Source of the DNA: Hymenolepis diminuta
Taxonomy: Eukaryota; Platyhelminthes; Cestoda; Cyclophyllidea; Hymenolepididae
NCBI GenBank assembly: GCA_900708905.1
Contig: CAADRB010000114.1
Coordinates: forward strand, 1-64,000
Reading direction: 5' to 3'
Length of the DNA: 64,000 nucleotides
Below, piece after piece: positions 50,201 to 59,700 of the stretch. The translations under genes were made by a program, and so were the position numbers. A model generated the notes under the pieces. It saw only the letters and a program-made list of their open reading frames with translations, had not been told where the DNA came from and did not search any database. How positions within the stretch are numbered: position 1 is the first letter of the stretch; every line of letters starts with the position of its first letter.

Positions 50201-53200
50201 GATGGCATGCACTAAATAGCTCCACTACTTACTAGTAAAAGTAGAACTATTATTATAAGTTCGCTTCCAGGAGAGACACCAACATAAATCTCTTCTGTAT
50301 TTAAATAGAATCGGTGAGACTTGGGATTTTATGAAGTGTACATGAATATAATCTCTGATGGTGAAAATTAGATTGCTGCAATAATTTCTGTTTTGAGGCT
50401 GGATCGTAACACCATAAATTGTAAATCAAGTTAGATAGATTTAATAAAAGGAGGGCAGATCAAAGTTCAATAAAATATTCACTTTTTAACGATTAAAATT
50501 TTGTAATTTCTCCCCTCTAAAAGTTATAAATTTAAACACCAGAAGTTAAGTGAGCACTTTTTGTCAGATGACTTTAATTAAATTAATTCACTTCACGATT
50601 ACTTAGATGCATAAACAGAAAGAATATTTTAAAGAGTTTGAATTTAACAGCATTAACTTTTTGTGTAGTGGTTCAAAGCAAACGGAAGTGCATTCAGTAT
50701 TTAAAATGACAAAATTTTCTGGCATTCCTTGGAACCAAAATTAAATCACCTTTATACAGTTTTGGATCATTCTTGACCAATAAAAATGTTTAAGCGATTG
50801 AAATAATGAGAAGCAAATCGCCGCTTGAAGAATTTGTAGTTATCTTTTATTGAGAAAAACTGTCTTTAGACAGGAAAATGTATTTGGAAGTGATAGTAAC
50901 ATTACTCAGCGCAGAAACAGGTAGCTTCATCGTTTTCTGGAGCATTAATGCAAACACAAAGATTTTTTACTAATCTAAAATCTCTCCGTTTGTTTTATTC
51001 ATAAAATTTTTGTACCGCATCTTTGTAAGCATTTAGTATTTGACCTAACAAGTTTAATTAATATTTTGATTACATATTCACATATTTTAGTGTAACCGCT
51101 AACTTCTTTTTAGTGTTTTAACATGTTGCACTCGCTTTTATTGTGTGTAGCCAAAGTCATTCATCTCCAAGAAACTGTCATCAAATAACGTTTCATGACA
51201 AAATTTTTCCGGATATAGAAACATTTAATAGTCGGTATCAGCTTTCTACGATTGATAATTCGACCAACTGGTATTTTTACAAGATAATTCGATGACAACC
51301 CGTCTATTGTTACTGGTGTGAGGTGCAAATAACATTTTTGGTGTGAAATTAGAATCCTTGAATTAATACCGATGGGAAGATATCCTAGTGGGAGTAAATC
51401 CATGAAAATTTCGAATTTTCATATCATAATTACCATTGGCATAGTTTTAAACTTCAACGAGTTTTAATCATGGGAAAGCATTTGAACACAAAAGAGCAAA
51501 ACAGTAAAAGAAGAATTGGCGTTAGGACATAAGGAATTGTACTTTACTTAAATTCAGGGTAAATGAATTATTCGGTGTGCACTATTCTAATGCTCCAAAA
51601 TTAAAGTTTTGGTTCAGACCCTTTTGTTTCTTGTCTGCATAATTTAAAGTTAATTGATTATTTGATTGCACATTAAGAATTCGTCCTTCAACCAGATGCT
51701 GGTAAAATTTGGCAATTATTTTGAAAACACTTCATGTCAATTTATAGTATTTAAATTATTTAAGATTAGAACCACTTCAGGTTATTTCTACATTTAAAAA
51801 TAAATATATTTTATTATTATTATCATCCATGGTAACAAAAAAATTTACAACCGTTTTGTGAAAAGCAACTTACATCAAATAACAGCATCTCCAACAAACG
51901 ATAATGGGAGAGGGATCAAAATATTCAGAGAAAAACGTCAAAGTACCTCAATTTTCTTACATATAGTTTATCAACTTACAGTTTTAACATAGCAAAGGTA
52001 AGATCAATAAAGTTTTTAAATTTATTTTCTTATTTTTCTATTTATTATTCCTCTATTCCTTCAAATTTTAAGTCATTGAAGAATACTCTGTTGAGCTGAG
52101 ATGTCAACACTATTAAAAGAGACCGGGGTTATCACGGAGTAACAAAGTTCCCCAGTGAACTACTTCGCCTGTCATTCGCAAATAAACACCATATTAAAAT
52201 TGCTTGTCTAGTCACTCAATTTCTTACAAAAATGAAACTCAATTAAAACTTATTGAAATGAGGTCAGCCTTTCAATGCGGTTTTCATCACACTGGCTGCC
52301 CTTCATAGTTTCAGCGCTGGAAATGAACTTTCAAGATTAAGGTTCTCGTGGTAAACTGGCCTAAAAGTACACAGGCACCCATATTCTAAGGCTAGTTTAT
52401 GTGTTTTCGCCTTATGTATGTGCTAATGTACTTCCTCTTTCTCCCCATCCCCTCCTCCTCCACTTCCTTCTGCTATCCCTCATTACGAATCGGCAATTAA
52501 ATGAAAGCTTATCTAACTATGACGTCGGTTTCTATTTAAAAGCGCATTGCAAGTGCACACATGGATACTTCCTTGCACAAAGTTATCCTCATTAGAAACC
52601 TCCAATTGAAGAATTAGAATCAATTTTATTTAGTTATGCCACCGTTGAAGAAAAATACTTTACACTATGTTGTTCTGAATTTTCACTAACGAGTTTAGGT
52701 TTCTTTTTGTTCATTAAGAGATGACCGTTAGTCTCTTAGGAAAATAGGCTGCAAGTGAATAAAAATTATGTGTGAACAAAGAGTGCACACGAAGCACAAA
52801 TGATGGTTTTGGTGCTAATATTAGTATGCATAGCAAAGCAAGAAAGTGGGGAAATATATGAATGTGCTAGAAAAAGAAAGTTGTTTTCTCAAAAAAAAGA
52901 CATTCCAAGCGAAATTTAATCGTCGATTTACTCAATTTCCAAGGAATTCAAATACACAGTTTTTAATGATTTCTCCGTAATGGAATTCTTCTAGTTTCAA
53001 AGTTTTTGCATAAAATTTACACTGAGAAGAAAATAAAATACAAGTTCGAGCATTATCCAAAGTTTAATTATTTCATTTTTTCTATGGGTAACAACATAAT
53101 TTTAATTGCTTCAGTTCAGACCTCTTATGAATAAACAAAATTTATAAATTGTGTCCAAAACTATGCCAAAATTAAAGAAAAAAATGCTTAACAGCAGCCT

Positions 53201-54190
53201 CATTTGCACTGTCAAAAAACTTACTGAATCAGTATCAGTAAAAAAGCGCACTTAAGTATAAATAAAAATGGGGGAAAATAAATCAAAACATATTCTTGAG
53301 AAAAAAAGTCAATGTCTACTTTTAAATTATTGTACCCGAGCCTGTAGAAGATGAAAGGCAATCGAATTCCGTATATTCGCAAAGTTAAATATTTATTCTT
53401 TGGAAAGGAAGCTATTTGGTCGTGATTACATTTCCCGAGTTCGATCTTTAGATGTATTTTAATAAAATTAACTTTATTAAAGTCTATAAATAAAATGAAA
53501 AATATTTATCCCAAATTTATAGAACATAAATACTTTTTCGACACTGCCCGACGCTTCATTCAAAACCTTCACCATGAGTGAACGCATTCTGCGGAGATCT
53601 GCTAACTTAAATTTTTATCCATCTCATCTTTGCTATATTGATACTTAAGGAAGTGAAATGTCTCGTAAGATCATTAACCATATCACCAGTTGTAATAAAG
53701 CGTGGAATGGTGTGGCAAAACCGACCCTTCCAGAATAAATAATGTCAGCCAATAAACATCGAACATCGTTGACAAGGATTTGGTACAATTCAAGAGACGA
53801 ATCTTGAACTTTTAATTTTGGAATGTGGATTGTCTACTTCGTAAATGTTTTCTAACTCAAATCCAAAAACCAAGTGAGGTAAAACATCTTGATAAATTGG
53901 CATTGTTCTCTGTACCTTTCGATCTCCTTCCACTTACCGTTTGTTGAACTTAGCGTTTCAGATGCCAGTTAGTTCCCATAAAAAACATTGTAAATTTTTA
54001 ATGTGGTTAATAAAATAATAATAATAGAGAAGCATATTTGCACGTAATTTTTATATGTAGACATCCTCACTTCCTGTGCAAGTGGAATGAAAAAATGCTC
54101 TGCATAGTGATTTAAATCATTTTCAATCTGCTGCCTCCCATTTTGACAGTTCCGATAACTTTTGAAAATTTCTGGTCGTATTTTAATGTC

Positions 54191-54233
<43 letters not shown>

Positions 54234-56278
54234 AGTAATGAGTAGTCCATAACAAAATATTAATAAATTATTAATTAATCTAAAATGCAATACATGAAAC
54301 ATTTGTTCAAAATTTGAAATAAAATTTATGCATTCAATTTTTAAAAACATTTTAAACGGAACTCAATACTGTACTATATGGTTTATTTATTTCTTACATA
54401 TTTATCAGTATCTCAACCAGATTGCTATTTTTCCAGAGGCAATTAAATTGGTTTGTGATTATTTATCTTTTTATTTTCTAAATGAAAGAAGAGATTAGTA
54501 AAGTTCTTTCAAAACGGTAATTCTCCTATATTTTTTTGATGACAGCGGCCTAGATCATCATAATATCTGGTATCATATGAATATTTTATCTAGAGATGGT
54601 GAATTGGTCTCAGCATAATTGAATCAAAAAGTTAACGATTAACTAAACTGATTTTTTTAACATCTGAACGATCGCAAGAAAATCCATTAATGGACTGCAA
54701 CATATCCTGATCAGCAAAGTACTGACAGATCTAAATATCGTCTAAGTAGCCATTTCTACAGGGCAGATTTTCTGAATAAGTGCTTTGCAAGAAATGTCCA
54801 ACAACTGGAGAAATTTGGGCAGTTATGTCGCCGGAAGTTGTAAATTTATTTTAGATAATGAAGCGCTAAGACCATTCATTTAAACAAATACAGAAATGAT
54901 TTCACATCCATAATTTTGTCAATGAAAGATCAAGTAATTTTCAAGGATTTATTAGACTTAAATTATAATATTCCCAAATAAGGAAATTTAGCTTATAATA
55001 GTTCTATTTTCTTCTAAATCTAATATATTTGAGAAATTAAAAGTAACTTCGATGTAATGCATTGAGCATTTTGCTGACATTGAGCATTTAGAATAAGACC
55101 TTATCTTGATATTAAAATTTGATAAAAATATTTTTAATTCGCATGGAATTTTGCTTGAATAAGTTAAAATGTGAACAACTGATGGAATTTAGAAAGTGCT
55201 CAATTAATTCAGCAAGCATTCCTGTTCTTCATCTCAAAAACCTATTTTTTGACGTACGTGAAAGTTTTTTTATTTTATTGAAATATCAGAAGTCTATTTT
55301 TTCCTGAGCTTTGCAAAGAGATTCATATATTTTTTAAAATAAAGGTATTACCTTTTTCCTATGGAGTAGTAATGTTTGGAGAATCGTGGATGGACAATTA
55401 TTTTAAAGCGTCAGAAATTAGCTTATTCTGTTTAAGAATACTCTGGAGAAAAATGTTTCCGATTTCTCCATAAATTTCAGACTAAAAATATTTAATGATA
55501 AAAAATTTACTCGTTTTAAGTCGTGTAACAGATTAAACGCCTGCTAAAAAGGGTATAATTTTTAGTATAGATTATCCTCATTTAATTAACACTCTCGGGG
55601 AAAGAAATCATTATTTTAAATTTAATATTTTTATTTGGGATATATTAGATATACTATTGGCCACACAGTGCATATTATCATGAAATACTCACTTCTGCTC
55701 CTGCTACTTCATTATCATTTAGAAAATAATGAGTTCATACCACAAATCAAAATAAGATTGCATAATTTGCAGGTTGAAACGTAAATAAGGTGATAATTGA
55801 AGATAATTGCATGTTCATGAACCAAAAGCAGGGCAAAACATAGGCAGATGGTATTGACTTTGTTTGTAATTTTGGATTAAATAACCAAATGCCAAATGAT
55901 TGATCAGCCGTAAAATTCACATCAAAACACGTTAGGGGAATTAATTTTTCACATATAATCCGGCCTTAAAAAAACACCAATTTGAAATAAAAATTTTGTT
56001 AAAAGATTGCCCCACCATCTCAAAATTTCACTTAGAATCAATTTGTGATATTTATACTTGCATGAATAATGACAGATCGCTTGAATCACCAAAAAATTAA
56101 ACTGATTACTTTACACACAAGGTTACTCACAATATAAGGCTTCATTGCGATGACGAAACCAGACAGTAACGTCAACTCGGTAGCCTTCCTGATCAAACAT
56201 CTCTCCTCCAACCTTGAGAACTTGAGTATCTTTTGTAGTCCCTTGCCGCATACTCATTACCGCAGCACCAGCAGCCAT
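28662..56278 (-). CDS. Tensin-like adaptor protein (SH2-PTB), 21 coding exons
   Basis: Tensins tie integrin tails to actin at focal adhesions and bind phosphotyrosine proteins. Minus-strand exons, 5' to 3': 56278-56131, 49365-49222, 45624-45374, 43390-43179, 42882-42842, 41023-40742, 37576-37121, 36712-36659, 36587-36537, 36359-36231, 36054-35953, 35724-35650, 35579-35470, 33903-33753, 33656-33417, 32485-32425, 30078-29990, 29910-29650, 29578-29327, 29261-29006, 28803-28662. All phases agree (mostly phase 1), giving about 1168 residues. A short coiled coil and a long Ser/Pro/Arg-rich middle are followed by SH2 and PTB domains, the tensin order. No PTEN-like phosphatase/C2 module is seen, as in short fly tensin. 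Weakest joins: the 33417 donor (AGAG|GTTCTC), the 42842-42882 micro-exon and the 41023 acceptor. Three first exons are possible. Confidence 0.88.
29327..29910 (-). CDS. Tensin-like gene: SH2-domain exons
   Basis: Exons 29910-29650 and 29578-29327 encode an SH2 domain. MSFHWFRPNATRQEATQML is the characteristic tensin opening (W-F/Y-x-P). GRFIIRTSKSQPDCYAL supplies the phosphate-binding Arg in the FLVR position (FIIR). The second exon continues VRTFLLNRV, a loop, then FPSLSAFVHDHT and LPVLLKVP, the closing helix and strand. A 17-residue Ser/Thr/Gly-rich linker then leads to the PTB domain. The key Arg is present, so phosphotyrosine binding is expected. The intron between the two exons is 71 nt. 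Confidence 0.92.
30079..32424 (-). other. Tensin-like gene intron (2.3 kb)
   Basis: AT-rich intron between the 32425 exon donor (GTGAGT) and the 30078 acceptor (CCAATAG). No nested gene or repeat recognised. Confidence 0.6.
33564..33635 (-). other. Possible optional in-frame intron (exitron) in a tensin exon
   Basis: Inside coding exon 33656-33417 the minus strand reads A|GTAAGT at 33635 and a pyrimidine-rich tract ending CTGCAG at 33564. Removal takes out exactly 72 nt (24 codons), keeps phase 1 on both sides and introduces no stop. Retained, it encodes YSIGSYVQRPPPLTTAV, a proline-rich stretch. Both the spliced and retained products are therefore readable. Confidence 0.45.
33904..35469 (-). 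other. Tensin-like gene intron (1.6 kb)
   Basis: Intron containing the AT microsatellite at 34153-34172. No nested coding region seen on either strand. Confidence 0.6.
34153..34172. repeat. (AT)n microsatellite
   Basis: Ten AT units within a tensin intron. Likely polymorphic in length. Confidence 0.95.
35470..36712 (-). CDS. Tensin-like gene: cluster of seven small exons in the disordered middle
   Basis: Exons 36712-36659 (54 nt), 36587-36537 (51), 36359-36231 (129), 36054-35953 (102), 35724-35650 (75) and 35579-35470 (110) follow one another with introns of 70-180 nt, and the first is preceded by the 37121 exon. The first five are all symmetric (phase 1-1, multiples of three), so any could be skipped without shifting frame; the sixth is phase 1-0. 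The 129-nt exon encodes YEYMNLEVD, which contains a Y-x-N motif of the kind the Grb2 SH2 domain binds and a Y-x-x-M of the kind PI3-kinase binds. The rest is Ser/Arg/Asn-rich, likely unstructured. Confidence 0.8.
37121..37576 (-). CDS. Tensin-like gene: largest Ser/Pro-rich exon
   Basis: A 456-nt symmetric exon (phase 1-1) between acceptor TTTGTAG and donor A|GTGAGT. It encodes about 152 residues dominated by Ser, Arg, Pro and Asn, including PPFPNLNTPSASSSF and a charged end with EEMKKEDDTTETI. No fold is apparent. Such linkers in tensins carry phosphorylation and actin-binding sites, but I cannot assign one here. Confidence 0.85.
37577..40741 (-). other. Tensin-like gene intron (3.2 kb) with a SINE-like insert
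   Basis: AT-rich intron. It contains a tRNA-derived SINE-like sequence at 38448-38612 on the minus strand. A plus-strand frame at 39115-39354 is unrecognised and has no splice partner. Confidence 0.55.
38448..38612 (-). repeat. tRNA-derived SINE-like sequence
   Basis: On the minus strand TGGTGCAGTGG at 38606-38596 matches the tRNA A box, and GGGTTCAG at 38562-38555 resembles the start of a B box about 35 nt later, the spacing of a polymerase III promoter. The surrounding block is richer in GC than the intron it sits in. It does not fold into an intact tRNA, so a decayed SINE head is the best reading. No copy was seen elsewhere in the window. Confidence 0.45.
40742..41057 (-). CDS. Tensin-like gene: alternative first exon C, also an internal exon
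   Basis: Read from ATG 41057 (MDTTYSEFGIQD) to donor TCAA|GTAAGC at 40742, this exon is 316 nt and ends in phase 1, in frame with exon 37576-37121. An in-frame TGA just before the ATG means the ATG cannot be reached from upstream coding sequence, so it would start a short form of about 914 residues. For longer forms an internal acceptor (ATTCAAG) at 41024 gives an exon 41023-40742 whose phase fits the micro-exon 42882-42842. The CpG-rich, CCAAT-bearing block just upstream supports a promoter here. Confidence 0.65.
41066..41480 (-). promoter_or_regulatory. Putative internal promoter C of the tensin-like gene
   Basis: This patch is much richer in GC and CpG than the flanking introns. On the minus strand it carries AGCCAATCAG at about 41082-41091, a CCAAT box. 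It also holds a (GA)n tract at about 41238-41252, the perfect palindrome GCGCAGATCTGCGC at 41289-41302, and an E-box CACGTG near 41413. It lies directly upstream of the ATG at 41057. Compare the similar patches at 49780-49900 and 56500-56760. Confidence 0.5.
41289..41302. repeat. Perfect 14-bp palindrome in promoter C
   Basis: GCGCAGATCTGCGC reads the same on both strands. It sits in a run of alternating G and C (GCGCGCGTGCG) within the putative promoter. It could be a dimeric factor site. Confidence 0.7.
41481..42841 (-). other. Tensin-like gene intron (about 1.4 kb)
   Basis: AT-rich. No nested coding exon or repeat recognised; the plus frame at 41721-41924 has no family likeness. Confidence 0.5.
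42842..42882 (-). CDS. Tensin-like gene: 41-nt micro-exon
   Basis: Between acceptor TTTTGAATAG and donor GGCAGGG|GTAATC the minus strand encodes STLGIPRDTLRRGRG when entered in phase 2 and left in phase 1. This is exactly what is needed to join exon 43390-43179 (ends phase 2) to 41023-40742 (starts phase 1); without it the two would be out of frame. The evidence is splice signals plus phase only, so moderate confidence. Confidence 0.55.
43179..43390 (-). CDS. Tensin-like gene: coiled-coil exon
   Basis: A 212-nt exon, acceptor CTACTTAAG and donor ATCAG|GTGAGC, phase 0 to phase 2. It encodes STSNLTKVDIL, then a helix with REQRLMDELIETRKELQRTR, whose leucine/hydrophobic spacing suggests a short coiled coil. 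It could allow self-association of the longer isoforms. It is absent from the short form starting at 41057. Confidence 0.8.
44008..44144 (+). CDS. Orphan coding exon on the opposite strand inside a tensin intron
   Basis: On the plus strand an acceptor (GCTTTTCAG) at 44007 is followed by a 137-nt open segment and a good donor (ATTT|GTAAGG). Read in phase 2 it encodes KAELGHLRLENALERQRS, then GRNQPAYQESQINAG and TNPVTCNI. The frame has balanced codon use and a helical, charged start, unlike the AT-driven frames around it, while the minus strand is closed. It lies in the intron between tensin exons 45624-45374 and 43390-43179. I do not recognise the protein. It may belong to a nested gene, or be a captured fragment. 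Confidence 0.4.
44319..44330 (+). CDS. Possible 12-nt micro-exon downstream of the orphan exon
   Basis: TTTTTCAG is followed by GGCTATGGCATG and then GTAAGAAC. The piece is a multiple of three and entered in phase 1, as the orphan exon at 44008-44144 leaves off. Symmetric micro-exons are known from flatworm micro-exon genes. Twelve bases between two signals can arise by chance. Confidence 0.18.
44331..45373 (-). other. Remainder of the tensin-like gene intron
   Basis: AT-rich intron sequence between the orphan plus-strand exons and tensin exon 45624-45374. No further exon could be joined to the orphan ones. Confidence 0.45.
45374..45624 (-). CDS. Tensin-like gene: exon 3 of the long forms
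   Basis: A 251-nt exon between acceptor ACCTATAG and donor AACCG|GTATGT, phase 1 to 0. It encodes NYHTFDGHRSRTFSESKGH, then SAEIDGLLDDLNRMRHREN, an acidic helix, and a basic Arg/Thr-rich end. No domain is recognised. Phases match both neighbours exactly. Confidence 0.82.
45625..49221 (-). other. Tensin-like gene intron (3.6 kb)
   Basis: AT-rich. It contains a TA-rich microsatellite at 46423-46446. The minus frame at 48028-48255 and others are compositional; no gene or transposon recognised. Confidence 0.6.
46423..46446. repeat. TA-rich microsatellite
   Basis: Imperfect (TA)n interrupted by ACA, in an intron of the tensin-like gene. Confidence 0.85.
49222..49365 (-). CDS. Tensin-like gene: shared exon 2
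   Basis: A symmetric 144-nt exon (phase 1-1), acceptor CATTTCAG and donor GGAAG|GTGAGC. It encodes IDSGGNVHGPLDLKHSS then a basic Ser-rich run. Either first exon, 56278-56131 or 49759-49444, ends with a single T in phase 1 and would complete the same Tyr codon with this exon. Confidence 0.85.
49444..49759 (-). CDS. Tensin-like gene: alternative first exon B
   Basis: The first ATG (MFEVRQGVESSIQQ) is at 49759; the frame runs to donor TTTGT|GTAAGG at 49444, ending in phase 1 with T, as exon A does. It encodes about 105 residues including RKDLETRIDRLCSSLQSILE, an amphipathic helix that may form a coiled coil. The frame stays open a little upstream of the ATG without another Met, so a spliced upstream start cannot be excluded. 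A form starting here would have about 1224 residues. Intron to the next exon is only 78 nt. Confidence 0.7.
49780..49900 (-). promoter_or_regulatory. Putative internal promoter B of the tensin-like gene
   Basis: A short GC/CpG-richer patch immediately upstream of first exon B. It includes CCGCCGCACCGGC at about 49842-49854 and TTGGCCAATCAC near 49868-49879, which places a CCAAT box on the plus strand and ATTGG on the minus. Surrounding introns are strongly AT-rich. Confidence 0.45.
49901..56130 (-). other. Tensin-like gene first intron for isoform A (6.2 kb)
   Basis: AT-rich with one long microsatellite at 54194-54233. I see no nested gene. Frames here (for example 51161-51403 and 52401-52595) have no family likeness or splice context. 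Confidence 0.6.
54194..54233. repeat. Compound (TA)n(TG)n microsatellite
   Basis: About 14 TA units followed directly by about six TG units, within a tensin intron. Confidence 0.95.
56131..56278 (-). CDS. Tensin-like gene: alternative first exon A
   Basis: Starts at ATG 56278 (MAAGAAVMSMRQGTTKD), continues QVLKVGGEMFDQEGYRVDVT and ends TATAT|T|GTGAGT in phase 1 at 56131. It is preceded by acceptor TTAAATAG at 56284, and a likely 5' untranslated exon ends at 56421 (GGAG|GTAAAA). No stop separates the acceptor from the ATG, so coding sequence from further upstream, even outside the window, cannot be fully excluded. I do not recognise a domain; it does not look like a tensin C2 or phosphatase segment. 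Joined to exon 49365-49222 it starts the 1168-residue form. Confidence 0.72.
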
Positions 56279-56499
56279 AATTTCTATTTAATGAAAATTA
56301 ATGAAATCGGTAAGTCGAAAGAGAATCCTGTGTAGAGGAGGTACTGAGAGAGATGAAATTCTGAAATTCCAACGTTGGGAAGTAATATGATTATAACAAT
56401 TCCAAAAATGTCCTTTTTACCTCCTCCTTCCACACACACAGAAGTAGTCTTCAAATATATGGAATTGCCGTGTAGTAATGTGTTATTTGTACAGTAACG

Positions 56500-56765
56500 G
56501 TTGTGGCTTGCAATCGACATTCTCCACCAATCAGCACTCACAAGTCTGGCACACAAGATACTTGGGCTAACTGACGAAGTGTACTGATTGGCTGCCCACC
56601 AGTCTAAGTCGTACAATCACGTGCGTTTGTGCAAATGTATACGTCTGTTTGGATATTGGTGGAATGATTATGGCCACCGTCAACCGTAAAAAGGAAATAC
56701 CTAGTAGACACCTAATGACCAGTTTATGTAATTTGGTTACTTCGGCTTGCCGCCCATTAGCCATC
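56500..56765 (-). promoter_or_regulatory. Putative promoter A of the tensin-like gene, with 5' untranslated exon
   Basis: GC-richer than its surroundings, with three CCAAT/ATTGG motifs: CACCAATCAGC at about 56523 (plus), CTGATTGGCTG at about 56584 (minus CCAAT) and ACCAATATCC on the minus strand near 56657. An E-box-like CACGTG is at about 56619. A minus-strand transcript starting here would splice at 56421 to the first coding exon, a short 137-nt intron. Confidence 0.45.
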
Positions 56766-59700
56766 CGGCTCTATTTATTGCTACCTTTACCAGAACATAG
56801 ATTTTTCTATCAGTAGGAAAGAACTTGAATTAACTTACGGACAACCAGTCTCATCTAAAGGCCAGTGACTTAGAGATAAACTTCTATTTTGGCATTAGAC
56901 AGCAGCATTTTTATATAATTTTTCTCATTTTTCTAAATTTGTTTCATGCAAATATTATTTTGCAATCATTTCCAAAAAAATGTATATTTATTCGGTAGAT
57001 TAAAAGCCTGTAATTAGACACAAAAGCGTTGTATCTAATCGGACCATGCACCTAGATCTAAGAAATAAGCTATTTGAGAGTTTGACGAAATCCTCTAACA
57101 TATACTCATCTGCTCCAAAACTTAGCGGAATATTTGCGTTGGGTTACTTGACGGTACTGGTACTAGTATTAATTGATTGCAGTACGAGTATTTGCGTGTT
57201 TCATCAGCAAATAGGAAATTAACTTTTGCATAATTTTGGTAAAGGGCGTTTCCAATCTTTACTTTCTAAAATGGCAATTGGAAAGGTTAGCATTTAAGGT
57301 TATGTACAAGGTTCTGTTGTCTAAATTGTAACTGTCGTACGTCACGGCGTCTAATATTGTTCTTCGCATAAAAAGCTATTTTGGCCGCTTTAACAGAACT
57401 TTTGTTTTGCCAGAAAAATATAAAGCAGCGATAGATTTAAAACTACTGTAAACTGCATACTAAATACAAATTAATCGCAGTTAATCTTTAATCACTTAAA
57501 CCGTCGTAAAAATTTTTTTTCGCTATCCATCTTATATTTTTTACATCTAAACGATAGTAAAAAAACAATCACCAGCTGCTGAATCCAGATCAGCAACTAG
57601 AAGTAATTGTCTCCTCGAGGTGGGAGTAACCAATAACATAAATCACGTGTTTGTTTAAAATAGGACAGTAGAATAGATGACCATTCTGTAGACATCATTA
57701 AAGCGCGTCTGTGCCAATGCACCTGAGACTCATGGAAAATGCATACATAAATTAACTCAGCTTTATGTTATATCACGTATCTCAGTGGTGAATCGGGGCT
57801 GGGCCTGATAATTATTTTCCTCTGTGACACCTTAAATCGTGCAGGTTATGTTACAAACAAACCTATTAATCCACTCGATAGGCTGACATATCTTGAACTT
57901 TAAAAAGTTATATCAGTCATTGCTCCTTCATCAAACGGATGATACCAAGCCAGTCCTTGCGTACACTTTTTATCTAATAGGGTATTTAAATTCCTGAAAT
58001 TATGTGGCTGGCAGGAGCTGAGAACACTTATTATTTTGTCAGACTTTTCGTATGAATCCATGAAGAAGAGAGAGGGAAGACATGACAGAGAATTGGGTCA
58101 AGGCCTGCAGTTAAAGTTTCCCCAAAAAAGATTTTTAATGTTGCACGCTTATAAATTAAGTGAACTCTGCGTAGGAATTCTACTTACGCAGGGAGTTAAA
58201 ACAGTATGTCAGTGGATAACGGCCGACGATACGGAAAATCAAGACCCTGACTTTCAAATTTAAGTCTGTTTAACGTCCATTTAAAGCCAAAGGTGAGACT
58301 CCTTAGGCGATTTACAAGAAAAACAATACTTGAATATGATTTTTTCAGTGAAAGATGGCCTTGAGTGACAGAATATCTGATTTTTAGATGCTCCAGTGGT
58401 TTTTTTGTTACAATTCAGTTTCAGTAAGTACACGTTTTCTGAATTTGAGCTGAAAGAAAATCTTCTCAAATTTGAGTTCTCATAGACTCTATAAACTAAT
58501 TTTCAGAATCAGTCTCTTCTTATTCGGGAAAAAGAGGTTAAAATGTCCAGTTTGTTCAAGTCAAGTTTATAGACGTGATGTCAGTTAAACTTAGAGGAGC
58601 TCATATAAAACATAATTTCGAACATAGACGTACGAGACTGAAAACTTCTTTAGTTTATTTTTAATTCTTTAAACAAAGAGGGCGCTAAAAATTTGACGTA
58701 AGGCAATTGTGCCCGTTTTCTTCTAGGAATGAGCAATGCGCATCCAGCAGTTGGTCTCCTTTTAACGTCTTTATCAGCATACGAACGTACTCTGCTCCAG
58801 CAAATATGACAATCTTGGTAAAAATTGCTTGACTTTATACCACCAATTATTTAAAATAATGTGCATGAGGTCCTTTTAATGGGAAAAATTAAGTTAACAA
58901 AATTTCCAACGTTGGTAATTATGGTGATAGGTGAATGGAATAAAAATGAAACGTAAATTTCTCCATAGTTTCAAAATTAGATTGAAATAGAAATTATTTG
59001 CAATGAGTGCTGCACAACAGTGGAGGTCCTGTCTGAAAAAATTTGAAAATTGACTCAATTTACTAATTTGAGGGTAACTTAAACATTTGTATCATTACTG
59101 CGTTTATTTATTTAACGATTTAAGGGAATTTTAACAAGAGACAATACTTAATTTGAAGAGGACAGTTACAGAATTTTCATTTCTGAGTTTTCACAATGTG
59201 ATTGAATTTTTTTTAATTCTTTTACTGGTTTAATATTCATATATATGCAAGTATCCTTTGAGGTACGTTTGTTTTTTTAGGTCAGTGCGGTTGTGTACTT
59301 TGCGTATATGATTTTTATTAAATGATTAAGCATGTCGAATGGCAAAAGTAGACCACATCCAGAAACTGGTACATCTCATAATCGATCTGCCGCTTTGCAG
59401 TCGCTTCATTTCGCTTACTTGTAACGATAAAACTGATTTGAACTGTTTACGGATGTTGCGGAAAGCGCTTATTCCAGTAATTGCTGAGAAAGCCAAAATA
59501 AAATCTTTAAAAAATAGTGTTTGCCATATTTTATTTATTTATTAAAACAATTTTCCAGTGGATAAACAAACAGACTTGAAAAATATGTTTCCAATACTTC
59601 ATTTTCAGTAAGCGGATGGAGTTGTTGCGGTGAGAGTAAAATTGAAGAAACTTGATTGCCAGCATCAACAGTTAAAGGAATGATGATAAATGTGTGTGTT

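Noticed and set aside
58036..58263. Plus-strand frame of 75 codons, considered as a transposase fragment
   Set aside because: The QGVKTV...QW and DPDF wording vaguely suggested mariner or Tc1, but the order and spacing do not match, and no terminal repeats were seen.
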